NCBI GenBank assembly: GCA_002414665.1
Contig: DIAF01000045.1
Span: 183,489-209,716, forward strand
Length of the DNA stretch: 26,228 bases
From: Halieaceae bacterium UBA5085
GTDB lineage: Bacteria > Pseudomonadota > Gammaproteobacteria > Pseudomonadales > Halieaceae
Direction: 5' to 3'
The stretch's first letter is position 1. The number at the start of each line of letters is the position of its first letter. Made by a program: the position numbers and the translations under genes. Under the pieces are notes generated by a model that had not been told where the DNA came from, made no database searches, and saw only the letters and a program-made list of their open reading frames with translations. Shown here one piece after another: positions 8,066 to 15,586 of the stretch.

Positions 8066-8092
8066 GGCGCACATGAACTGTGCGCCAGTTCA
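8066..8092. repeat. Two overlapping, mutually exclusive perfect inverted repeats
   Basis: GGCGCACA (8066-8073) and TGTGCGCC (8079-8086) form a perfect eight-base stem with a five-base loop. TGAACTG (8074-8080) and CAGTTCA (8086-8092) form a perfect seven-base stem, also with a five-base loop. The two cannot form at once. They lie 15 bases beyond the end of the antiporter operon and upstream of the lipoprotein gene. No T run follows on either strand, so this is not a standard intrinsic terminator. It could be an atypical terminator, an mRNA-end stabiliser or a protein-binding site. Confidence 0.6.
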
Positions 8093-8106
8093 CAGTGGGT
8101 TGTGGA

Positions 8107-9795
8107 TTAGAACAGGTAGTAGGCGAATACGTAGACCATCAGTAACAACACGATCCAGAGCGCGGTGGTACCGATTTCCCAGGAGCGCCCCAGGGGGCCC
8201 GTATGTCCCATGGTGTGCCGTGCCGAGGCTGTGAGCAGTCCGGCGCCGTGTTGCAGCCGGTTGCGCATCGCACTTACCGGCGGCTTGCCGATGCGCGCCA
8301 CGTATTTCACCAGCAGCGGCAGGCCGCGGCGCCATAGCCAGTCCACGTCAAGCGAAATGGTCAGCGTGCGCTTCATCCATGGCAGTAGCAGGAAGAAGGC
8401 AAGCCCGGAGAACAGCAACAGTTGCAGGTAGAACAGCACTTTACCCGGCTTGTACGGGTGGTAGTCCATCGCATAGGGCAGCAGCGGGTACAGGAGCTGC
8501 GGGTAGACGCCGATCAGGATGCAGAGGAAGGCGAAGAAGAGCATCGCGATGCGCATGTTCCAGGGTGCATCCTTGGGGCGCAGGCCAGAGTCTTTCTGGA
8601 AAAAGACAAACCAGGGGAACTTGATACCCGCGTGCAGAAATACGCCGGCAGAGGCGGCGGCCAGCAGGAAGTAGACGGTGGTCAGACCTTCGCCCACAGC
8701 AGCCTGGGAAATCAGCGTCTTGGTGGTGAAGCCTGACGTGAGCGGAAAGCTGGATATCGCCAGCGCGCCCACGACACCACACCACATGGTCACCGGCATG
8801 GTGCGGAACAGACCGCCCACATCGGTGCAGAGGTGCTTGCCGGTGCGCATCACAACAACGCCAGCGCTCATGAACAGCAGCGCCTTGTAGATGATGTGGG
8901 CAAATGCGTGGGCGGAGGCGCCGTTGATGGCCATCTCCGTGCCGATGCCCACTGCCACCACCATGAAGCCCACCTGGTTGACGATAGAAAACGCGAGAAT
9001 GCGCCGAATATCGTTTTCCAGCAGCGCGTAGAAAATGCCGTAGAACACCATGAACAGCCCAACCCCGACCAGGATCGACTCGCCCGGGAACAGGAGTATC
9101 AGGGCAAGTATGGCGGTTTTTGTGGTAAACGCCGAGAGGAAAACCGAGCCCGTCGGACTGGCGGTGGGGTAGGCGTCCGACAGCCACGAGGAAAGCGGTG
9201 GAGCGGCAGCGTTGATCAGGATACCGATGAGAATCATCCAGGTACTGAAGTCATGGGCCGAAAGCGGGCGGATATCGAGCGAGCCGGTGGTAACGAGAAG
9301 GCCTTCTATGCCGACCTTCAGGATCACGCCGCCCAGCAGGTGCATGATGGCGTAGCGCACACCAGCGGCCCTGGCGCTCTCGGTGCCACCGCACCAGACC
9401 ACCACGGTGGAAAACAGCGCCATGATTTCCCAGAACACGAACAGGGTGAGCAGATCACCGGCAAAGGAGACACCCACTGCGCCTGCTGCATACAGCTGGG
9501 CGGCAACCAACTCGGTGCGCCGCGCATGGTTGAAGGCGAACACGGCCCCCGTCGCGGACATGATGGCGAAGATAGTGGCGAACAAACGGCGCACAGGGCC
9601 GCCTTCCACCAGCTCCAGTGGGTAACCGAGAAATGCGCTGCGGACCACGACACCATCCGGCACCTGCCAGATCAGGTAGAGACAGATCAGGGGCGCAACG
9701 ATAACAACAACCGCACGCAGCTGCCGCGAACTGATCAAGGCAGTCAGCAGGGCGCCGCCGATCAGCGCGAGAGCGGGGGGGAACATCTCAAACAT
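8107..9795 (-). CDS. Third antiporter-like (MnhD/NuoL-family) subunit of the Mrp-type complex
   Basis: Very hydrophobic 562-residue protein of the proton-conducting transporter family (NuoL/M/N, MrpA/D), with about 14-16 membrane helices. The TM5 glutamate is present (E123 in LFVFWEIMAL), and a lysine sits in the TM8 region (K226 in AFTTKTAIL). The usual TM7 lysine followed by PxHxWLP is replaced by INAAAPPLSSWLSDAYP, with N195 at the lysine position. The C-terminal 120 residues form an extension with a further amphipathic and a final membrane helix, recalling the lateral-helix tails of NuoL/MrpA. It is the last gene of the operon; its start overlaps the preceding small gene by eight bases. 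It may replace the antiporter domain of the missing MnhA. Its transport role is uncertain because of the lost lysine. Confidence 0.85.
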   Translation of the reverse strand: MFEMFPPALALIGGALLTALISSRQLRAVVVIVAPLICLYLIWQVPDGVVVRSAFLGYPLELVEGGPVRRLFATIFAIMSATGAVFAFNHARRTELVAAQLYAAGAVGVSFAGDLLTLFVFWEIMALFSTVVVWCGGTESARAAGVRYAIMHLLGGVILKVGIEGLLVTTGSLDIRPLSAHDFSTWMILIGILINAAAPPLSSWLSDAYPTASPTGSVFLSAFTTKTAILALILLFPGESILVGVGLFMVFYGIFYALLENDIRRILAFSIVNQVGFMVVAVGIGTEMAINGASAHAFAHIIYKALLFMSAGVVVMRTGKHLCTDVGGLFRTMPVTMWCGVVGALAISSFPLTSGFTTKTLISQAAVGEGLTTVYFLLAAASAGVFLHAGIKFPWFVFFQKDSGLRPKDAPWNMRIAMLFFAFLCILIGVYPQLLYPLLPYAMDYHPYKPGKVLFYLQLLLFSGLAFFLLLPWMKRTLTISLDVDWLWRRGLPLLVKYVARIGKPPVSAMRNRLQHGAGLLTASARHTMGHTGPLGRSWEIGTTALWIVLLLMVYVFAYYLF

Positions 9796-10036
9796 CGTAG
9801 TAGTCGTCCGGCCGCTTCAGCAGCTTCCCGATGAACTTGGCACCAAACACCATCAACACACAGCTCAGGAAACCAAACAGGGCACCGAAGCCGAACCAGC
9901 CGTCAATGCCAAAATAACCCTTGACGGGGATCACAAGCTGCAGCAGCACGGTAATCGCGAGCACGCTGTAGCCGATAATCCACAGCCAGCGGATCGTGGT
10001 TGGCCGGATCAGCCAGTGGTCGTCAGGTTGTGTCAT
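9788..10036 (-). CDS. Small two-helix membrane protein of the antiporter operon
   Basis: An 82-residue protein with two hydrophobic segments, roughly residues 18-38 (WIIGYSVLAITVLLQLVI) and 45-68 (WFGFGALFGFLSCVLMVFGA), joined by a short loop. It ends in a charged tail, KLLKRPDDYYDV. I do not recognise a named family. It is certainly expressed with its neighbours: its ATG overlaps the stop of the second MnhD gene by four bases (ATGA), and its end overlaps the third MnhD gene by eight. The layout suggests a structural or assembly subunit of the complex, placed between two antiporter-like subunits. Confidence 0.82.
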   Translation of the reverse strand: MTQPDDHWLIRPTTIRWLWIIGYSVLAITVLLQLVIPVKGYFGIDGWFGFGALFGFLSCVLMVFGAKFIGKLLKRPDDYYDV

Positions 10037-11502
10037 AGCGGCAGGCTCTCCACCAGCTGGCTCTCAAGATCCAGAAGCGGCTGGTTAAAGAAGAAAAACA
10101 CAATGGTGAGCGTCGCGGTCACCGTCAGTGCCAACAGGATGGCTTTCGGGGCCTCACTGTGGTCCATGTCCACACCGTCTGCCGGCGGAGCAAGCCAGGC
10201 AAAATAGATGATGGGCAGGAAGTACATGGCATTGAGTACCGTACTGCCAATTATCGTAAAGATGGCGACATAGTTTTCCGCCTGGAAAGCACCGGCGAGA
10301 ATGAACCACTTGGAGACGAAGCCGGCAGTCGGTGGCACGCCAATCATGCTCAGTGCGCCTATGGTAAACGCTGCCATGGTGATGGGCATCCGCCGGCCAA
10401 TCCCGGCAAGTTGCCAGAGTTCCGTTTTGTGCGCCGCTGTGTAGATCGCGCCGGCTGCGAAGAACAAAGTGATTTTGCCAAACGCGTGTGCCGCTATGTG
10501 TACCGCGGCACCCACCTCCGCCAGCGGTTTCAGGATCACGGTTGCCATGATGACGTAGGAGAGCTGGCCGATCGTGGAGTAGGCGAGCATGCGCTTCAGG
10601 TTGGTCTGGTAGAGCGCGATGATGCTGGCGGTCAGAATGGTGAACGCGGCGGCAAACTGCAGCCACTGGGCGCTCGGTTCATTGAACAGGAAGTCGACGC
10701 CGAAAATGTAGATGATGATTTTGGTGATGCTGAACACACCGGCTTTTACCACGGCGACTGCGTGCAGAAGCGCACTGACCGGCGTGGGCGCTACCATGGC
10801 TGCGGGCAACCATCGGTGCACCGGCATCACAGCCGCCTTGCCAATACCAAATACGAACAGGCCCAGCAACAGCCCTACAGCGGGCCCGGCAAGCTTGCCC
10901 TCAATAATGCCGCCCAGTGTGAAGGTCGTGCTGCCGGTGGCGACCCAGGTCCAGATAATGGCAGGTAGCAAAAGGCCGATGGAGGTGGCCAACAGCACCC
11001 CCAGGTAGACGCGCGCCGAGGCGATGGTTTTGGCGTCGCCCTTGTGCGCCACCAGCGGGTAGGTCGACAGTGTCAGCAGTTCATAGAAGAGGAACAGGGT
11101 GAACAGGTTGTCGGCCAGGGCAATGCCCATTGCGGCTGCGATTGCGAGCGCGAAGCAGATGTAGAAGCGGGTCTGGTGTTTCTCGTCGTTGCCCCGCATG
11201 TAGCCAATCGAGTAGACGGTGTTGATGATCCACAGGAAGGAGGCGATGCAGGCGAACATCATGCCCAGCGGTTCCAGCGACAACGCCAGTGTCAGGCCGG
11301 GAAGCGGCTCCGAGAGCACAAAACGCGGGCGCGCACCGTCAGAGACCTCGGGGAACCAGGAAAATACCAGTACGGCGAGGGTGATGGCGGTCAGCAGGCT
11401 GATCGTTTCGCGCAGGTTGGGCCAGCGCCCGACACAGGCGATGGCGATGGCGCCAAGCAGGGGCAGGGTCAGTATCAGGGGCAGTGTCGAGGTGCTCAGC
11501 AT
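10033..11502 (-). CDS. mnhD: Mrp-type Na+/H+ antiporter subunit D (second copy, canonical)
   Basis: A 489-residue NuoM/MrpD-family membrane subunit with about 14 helices. All key charged positions are present: E141 in TM5 (LFLFYELLTL), K222 in TM7 (GIGKAAVMPVHRWLPAAM, with H229), and the HAVAVVKAGVF motif of TM8 with H247 and K253. These residues form the proton path in the family. It is the most canonical of the three antiporter-like proteins here. Its ATG and the stop of the upstream MnhD gene share one base (TAATG at 11504-11500). The next gene overlaps it by four bases. Confidence 0.92.
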   Translation of the reverse strand: MLSTSTLPLILTLPLLGAIAIACVGRWPNLRETISLLTAITLAVLVFSWFPEVSDGARPRFVLSEPLPGLTLALSLEPLGMMFACIASFLWIINTVYSIGYMRGNDEKHQTRFYICFALAIAAAMGIALADNLFTLFLFYELLTLSTYPLVAHKGDAKTIASARVYLGVLLATSIGLLLPAIIWTWVATGSTTFTLGGIIEGKLAGPAVGLLLGLFVFGIGKAAVMPVHRWLPAAMVAPTPVSALLHAVAVVKAGVFSITKIIIYIFGVDFLFNEPSAQWLQFAAAFTILTASIIALYQTNLKRMLAYSTIGQLSYVIMATVILKPLAEVGAAVHIAAHAFGKITLFFAAGAIYTAAHKTELWQLAGIGRRMPITMAAFTIGALSMIGVPPTAGFVSKWFILAGAFQAENYVAIFTIIGSTVLNAMYFLPIIYFAWLAPPADGVDMDHSEAPKAILLALTVTATLTIVFFFFNQPLLDLESQLVESLPL

Positions 11503-12992
11503 TACAGCAGCCCCCCGAGTAATGTGCCGGTGCCGCTCTCAGCAAGGGCGATGGGTAATCCGGGTGACAGGCCGAAATAAATGTTGGCCAGAGCAGCGCT
11601 CCAGATCAATAGCCGCAGGGGCAGTGGTACTTCCATGGCAGAGACATCGCCGTCCGGCGGAGTGCCGTAGTAGGCGGTTTCGACAAACTTCCACAGATAA
11701 ACGACGGCCATCAGTGAACTGATGACGATAGCCATGACCAGCGGTATGCCCCAGCCAGGCACACCCATGACGGCAACCACCAGATACCACTTGCTGATAA
11801 ATCCCGCTGTGCCGGGGACGCCAATCAGGCTCAGACCGGCGATGACAAAGGCGCCCATGGTCCAGGGCATGCGCCTGCCGATGCCCGCCAGCTTGGCGAT
11901 ATTGGCGCTTCGGGTAGTCAGGACGAAAGCGACCACGCAAAGGAACAGGGTCCCCTTGGCCAGAGCATGGTTGAACATATGCAGCTGCGCGGCCATCAAC
12001 CCTGCCTGCGTGGCCAGACCCGCGGCCAGGGCGATATAGCCGATCTGCGCGACGGAAGAGAAGGCCAGCAGCTTCTTGATGTTGCCCTGATAAATGGCGA
12101 TAGCCGACGCCAGCAGAATTCCGGACAGGGCCAGCGGCACGATGAAAACGCTGAACAGGTCGGAGTGGCCTAGCAGGTTGCCATGGAAGACACCATAGTT
12201 GAAGCGCAGCAGCACATAGATAGCGACCTTGGTAGAGCAGGCAGCGATGAACACGGTCACGGCATTCGGCGCATACGTATAGGCTCGCGGCAGCCAGATG
12301 TGCAGCGGGAACACAGCCGCCTTCAGCGCAAGGCCGATGGTGATGAATCCGGCGGCGATAATAATCGGACGCGTTTCGATCACATCCCCCAGACGCAGTG
12401 CCATATCGGCAAAGTTCAGCGTGCCGGTCATCATGTAGATGAAGCCCACGCCAATCAGATAAAAAGTGGCTCCGATGGTGCCGATGATCAGGTACTTGAA
12501 CACCGCCGACAGGGCCCGTCGGTCACGGCCGGCGGCGATCAGGATGTAGGTGGCGAGGGAGGAAATCTCCATGAAGACAAAGACGTTGAAGGCATCACCC
12601 GCTACGGCGATTCCGCACAGGCCAGCCAGTGCTATCAACCAGGCGCCGTAGAACATCGGTGCCCGGCGGTTGTCGATGTCGCGCCGCAGGGACAGTCGTC
12701 CACCCGCCAGGCCCAGCGTCGACGCACCAGTCACCAGCAGTAGCATCAGGGCGCTGAGGCCGTCGACGTTCAGCGATATCCCAAAGGGCGGCTGCCAGCC
12801 TCCGACGGCATATTCCGGCACGCCGGGTCCCAGGACGGCCTGTGTCAGCAGTATTGCCAGGCCAAACGAGATGCCACTGGCAACCAGTGCCGCCAGCCAG
12901 GCGAGGAAACCGTTGCGCAGGAGTATAACCAGTGGCGCGGTGAGCAGCGGCAGTGCGACCTGCAGTGCCGGTAGATGATCCGCCAGATTCAC
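11502..12992 (-). CDS. mnhD: Mrp-type Na+/H+ antiporter subunit D (first copy)
   Basis: A 496-residue member of the proton-conducting transporter family with about 14 membrane helices. E142 in TM5 (VFMEISSLATYIL), K224 and H231 in TM7 (LKAAVFPLHIWLPRAY) and K255 in TM8 (STKVAIYVLLRF) supply the ionisable residues needed for proton translocation. The start is GTG at 12992 and overlaps the mnhC stop by four bases (GTGA). The neighbouring copy downstream is clearly different in sequence, so this is not a recent duplication. Membrane complex partner of the MnhB-, C-, E-, F- and G-type subunits. Confidence 0.92.
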   Translation of the reverse strand: MNLADHLPALQVALPLLTAPLVILLRNGFLAWLAALVASGISFGLAILLTQAVLGPGVPEYAVGGWQPPFGISLNVDGLSALMLLLVTGASTLGLAGGRLSLRRDIDNRRAPMFYGAWLIALAGLCGIAVAGDAFNVFVFMEISSLATYILIAAGRDRRALSAVFKYLIIGTIGATFYLIGVGFIYMMTGTLNFADMALRLGDVIETRPIIIAAGFITIGLALKAAVFPLHIWLPRAYTYAPNAVTVFIAACSTKVAIYVLLRFNYGVFHGNLLGHSDLFSVFIVPLALSGILLASAIAIYQGNIKKLLAFSSVAQIGYIALAAGLATQAGLMAAQLHMFNHALAKGTLFLCVVAFVLTTRSANIAKLAGIGRRMPWTMGAFVIAGLSLIGVPGTAGFISKWYLVVAVMGVPGWGIPLVMAIVISSLMAVVYLWKFVETAYYGTPPDGDVSAMEVPLPLRLLIWSAALANIYFGLSPGLPIALAESGTGTLLGGLL

Positions 12993-13348
12993 GATTCGCG
13001 ATCCATCGCCAGAATTTCGTCATCCTCCACGGTGCCGTACTCTTCATAGAGGCGCACGACAATGGCGAGCCCCAGCGCGGTCGTCGAGATGCCGACCACG
13101 ATTGCGGTGAGGATCAATACCTGGGGAAGCGGGTTGGAAAATATCTGGTCGGGCACGCCGGCCTGGATGATTGGTGCAGTGCCCCCGTCGACGCGACTCA
13201 TAGTGATGAAAAAGAGAAACACAGCTGACTGGAAAATCGCCAGGGCCATGATCTTCTTCACCAGATTCTTTTTGCTGATCAGTGCGTACAGGCCAATCAT
13301 GAGCAAAACGGCAAAAACCCAGTAGTTAAAAAGGCCTAGAAGCTTCAT
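12989..13348 (-). CDS. mnhC: Mrp-type Na+/H+ antiporter subunit C
   Basis: A 119-residue NuoK/MrpC-type protein with three membrane helices (about residues 6-22, 31-50 and 73-98). The family pattern KKNLVKKIMALAIFQSAVFLFF and the region PLPQVLILTAIVVGISTTALGLAIVVRLYEEYGT are clear. Glutamates of the charged tail (EEYGTVEDDE) follow the third helix. It starts six bases after the fused MnhB gene and overlaps the first MnhD gene by four bases. Confidence 0.93.
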   Translation of the reverse strand: MKLLGLFNYWVFAVLLMIGLYALISKKNLVKKIMALAIFQSAVFLFFITMSRVDGGTAPIIQAGVPDQIFSNPLPQVLILTAIVVGISTTALGLAIVVRLYEEYGTVEDDEILAMDRES

Positions 13349-13354
13349 GCTGAA

Positions 13355-14332
13355 TCAGTCCCGGGCGGCGAAGGCATGGAAAATGGAGAGCAGGACCCCG
13401 GTCACGGTAAGTCCGACACCGAGTTCAATGACGATAATGCCAATGTGCTGGCCGGTCACCGGATTCTCGGACAGTACCGAGTACTCCAGAAACTGTCCGC
13501 CCATGAGGATGCCGGCAAGCCCCACAGAACCGTAAAGCAGTGCGCCACCGGCACTCATCCAGAGCAACACCCGGGGCGGGATGACAGCCAGCGCAAGTCC
13601 CTCGCCACGCACCAGGGAATAGAGGATGATGCCGGCGACAAAGATTGCGCCCGCCTGAAACCCTCCGCCCGGGCTGTACTCGCCATGAAACTGCACAAAC
13701 AGGGCGAACAGGAGGATAAAGGGAATCAGCAGCCTCGCCATCACTTTGGGGATCAAGTGTCCGCTCAAGCCCTCCTCAACATGGCTGTCGAGACGAGAGA
13801 AAGGTTTGCCCCGTCCGCCACCGAGCAGAAACATCACGCCGATGCCGGCCGTGAGCACCACGAACACTTCCCCCAGTGTGTCATAGCCGCGAAAACTGCT
13901 GAGCACCGCTGTGACAATATTCGGAATGTCGATCAGCTCCGGCGTTTTTTCGATATACCAGGGAGCAACGTGTTGCTGTGCGGGTGCCATGGGATCGCCC
14001 AGAGTCGGCTGGCCGAAAGAGGCGTAAATCATCAGGAGCGTGGTTGCGGCAATCACGACAACCGACAGTTTGCGCAGCGACCGCCCCCTGGCCTCCGTGG
14101 GTGGCGTTAGCTTCAGCCCTGCGAGCAGCAGCACCGTCGCCACACCGGCACCCACGGCGGCCTCTGTGAGCGCTACGTCTGCTGCGTCGAGCAGAAAGAA
14201 ATTCAGCGCCATCAGCAGGCTGAAGATTCCGCTTAACATGACCGCAGAGAAAAGATCCTCTGATCGAACGATGGCCACCGCTGTAATCACCAGCAGTGAC
14301 AGCAGGAAGATGCCAATCAATAAGGTGGTCAC
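13355..14332 (-). CDS. mnhB: Fusion of MbhD/DUF4040-, MbhE- and MnhB-like domains
   Basis: A 325-residue membrane protein built of three pieces. Residues 1-75 carry the DUF4040/MbhD pattern ALTEAAVGAGVATVLLL with E57. Residues about 90-172 resemble the MbhE-like end of MnhA, with FRGYDTLGEVFVVLTAGIGV and E155. Residues about 195-322 are an MnhB domain with FHGEYSPGGGFQAG. The first two pieces correspond to the C-terminal domain of full-length MrpA, so here part of MnhA is fused to MnhB. The start is GTG at 14332, overlapping the mnhG stop by four bases (GTGA). It should form the membrane link between the antiporter subunits and the small E/F/G subunits. Confidence 0.88.
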   Translation of the reverse strand: MTTLLIGIFLLSLLVITAVAIVRSEDLFSAVMLSGIFSLLMALNFFLLDAADVALTEAAVGAGVATVLLLAGLKLTPPTEARGRSLRKLSVVVIAATTLLMIYASFGQPTLGDPMAPAQQHVAPWYIEKTPELIDIPNIVTAVLSSFRGYDTLGEVFVVLTAGIGVMFLLGGGRGKPFSRLDSHVEEGLSGHLIPKVMARLLIPFILLFALFVQFHGEYSPGGGFQAGAIFVAGIILYSLVRGEGLALAVIPPRVLLWMSAGGALLYGSVGLAGILMGGQFLEYSVLSENPVTGQHIGIIVIELGVGLTVTGVLLSIFHAFAARD

Positions 14333-14664
14333 GCGCCATCCTCCGAGTCTGCGGGCATGCGTTCTACACCCTCAGGTTGCAATCCTGCCAGCAGTGCCGC
14401 ATTGGCCAGTGCGTAGGTGGCGGTTGGCGAGGTGACCAGCAGAAAGAGCATGACAGCTGCCAGCTTCACCGTGATCAGGGAGAGGCCTGCGTAGATCATC
14501 AGGCCACCCAGTACGAGTACCGGACCCAGCGAATCGGTCAGGCTGGCCCCGTGAATACGCGTGTAGAAGTCCGGCATGCGGAGTGCGCCGATGCCACCGG
14601 CGAGAACGAAAAGACTGCCGGATATCACCAGCAGGCCGGCAATGACCTCAAGGATACCATTCAT
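14329..14664 (-). CDS. mnhG: Mrp-type Na+/H+ antiporter subunit G
   Basis: A 111-residue MnhG protein with three membrane helices and the family pattern IGALRMPDFYTRIHGASLTDSLGP. The reading frame runs back to 15003, but the upstream 113 residues are low-hydrophobicity antisense-like sequence. The correct start is the ATG at 14664, which overlaps the mnhF stop by four bases (ATGA). The C-terminal tail after about residue 95 is hydrophilic. Role: small structural and ion-path subunit of the antiporter complex. Confidence 0.92.
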   Translation of the reverse strand: MNGILEVIAGLLVISGSLFVLAGGIGALRMPDFYTRIHGASLTDSLGPVLVLGGLMIYAGLSLITVKLAAVMLFLLVTSPTATYALANAALLAGLQPEGVERMPADSEDGA

Positions 14665-14960
14665 TCCGTGTTGCTCTCTGTGGACGTCTGCGCGTTCACT
14701 GAAGGGTGCCGCTTGCGGCTTTCCTGCACGAACCAGAGCACTGCCAGTACACCGATAAAGTTGATCAGGGCGTAGGCCAGGGCCAGGTCGAGGAAATCGG
14801 TGCGGCCCATGATGAATGCCATGACGGCAATCAACAGCACCGTCTTGGTGCCGAACATGTTCACCGCGAGGACGCGGTCGTAGACGCTGGGGCCGAGTAG
14901 CGCTCTGGCGAGTGCGAGCGCCATGGTGACCAGAATGGCGATGGCTGCAACCAGTAGCAT
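14661..14960 (-). CDS. mnhF: Mrp-type Na+/H+ antiporter subunit F
   Basis: A 99-residue MnhF protein with three predicted membrane helices. The family signature lies at about residues 24-35 (GPSVYDRVLAVN), followed by a conserved acidic membrane region, RTDFLDLALAYALINFIG. The hydrophilic tail is rich in Ser/Thr. Its ATG shares one base with the mnhE stop (TGATG at 14962-14958), and its stop overlaps the mnhG ATG. Confidence 0.92.
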   Translation of the reverse strand: MLLVAAIAILVTMALALARALLGPSVYDRVLAVNMFGTKTVLLIAVMAFIMGRTDFLDLALAYALINFIGVLAVLWFVQESRKRHPSVNAQTSTESNTE

Positions 14961-15439
14961 CAGTCAGGATCCACGGCGGCAACGCGACGGGCCATGCCCC
15001 CATCGCGCAGATCCTGGGCAGCGGCTCGGGTAAGGCAGTGGGCGGTGAGCCGGGTGTCGTCGATATTAATGGTCAGGGTTCCCGGCGTCAGTGTGATGGA
15101 GTTGCCAAGCAGTGTCAGGGCGAATTTGCTGGAGGCGCTGGCGTCCACTTCCACAATGGTGGGGGACAGTGCCGAACGCGGGCCCAGTACCAGGCGCAGG
15201 ACCTGCACGTTGGTGACGACCATTTCCCACAGCAGCCACAACCAGTAGAAGGGAACACGATACAGCAGCGCGAGGCGATGCTCCTGCTGGTCGGGCAGAG
15301 CCATGCGGTAAGTGAGCCAGACAACCAGCAGGCAAGACACAATGCCCAACTGCAGGACCGGCGTTTTGTATAAACCGCCCCACAGTAACCACACTGCGAA
15401 CAGGGCGATAACTGCGAGTAATGGCCGCATCAGGCGCAT
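14960..15439 (-). CDS. mnhE: Mrp-type Na+/H+ antiporter subunit E
   Basis: A 159-residue MnhE protein with two or three N-terminal helices (residues about 5-47 and 62-85) and a cytoplasmic domain. The cytoplasmic part has the usual TLLGNSITLTPGTLTINID and the C-terminal DPD end. It is the first gene of the operon. ATG 15439 has GGAGAG ten bases upstream; ATG 15430 (starting MRPLLAV) is possible but has a poorer site. It faces the RIO kinase gene divergently across 147 bases. Confidence 0.92.
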   Translation of the reverse strand: MRLMRPLLAVIALFAVWLLWGGLYKTPVLQLGIVSCLLVVWLTYRMALPDQQEHRLALLYRVPFYWLWLLWEMVVTNVQVLRLVLGPRSALSPTIVEVDASASSKFALTLLGNSITLTPGTLTINIDDTRLTAHCLTRAAAQDLRDGGMARRVAAVDPD

Positions 15440-15469
15440 ATCAGGTTAGCTCTCCAGGACTTGGCCCGA

Positions 15470-15475
15470 ATCATA
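15470..15475 (-). promoter_or_regulatory. Possible -10 element of the mnh operon
   Basis: The minus strand reads TATGAT at 15475-15470, about 30 bases before the mnhE ATG. No convincing -35 hexamer stands at 16-18 bases (the best candidate is TGGCAA, three of six), so an activator or another sigma factor may be needed. Confidence 0.35.
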
Positions 15476-15528
15476 CCTTAACGCCACGCGCAATTGCCAC
15501 AGCCGGGGCGGGTGACGATGTGCGCTGA

Positions 15529-15556
15529 GTGGCAGCGCGGTGTTTCATGCTAGACT
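15529..15556 (+). promoter_or_regulatory. Probable promoter of the RIO kinase gene
   Basis: GTGGCA (15529-15534) is followed after 16 bases by TAGACT (15551-15556), preceded by TG at 15548-15549, which makes an extended -10 (TGcTAGACT). The predicted leader is about 24 bases. Confidence 0.45.
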
Positions 15557-15586
15557 GCGGCCAACCAATGCACCGGACACTACCCT

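Noticed and set aside
8833..9834. A 333-codon plus-strand frame opposite the third MnhD-type gene
   Set aside because: Its translation is hydrophilic, His/Gly/Asp-rich antisense of membrane-helix codons. The minus-strand gene is clearly real.
14665..15003. N-terminal extension of the mnhG frame
   Set aside because: It overlaps mnhF completely in another frame, has no membrane helix and no family similarity. ATG 14664 gives a normal MnhG.
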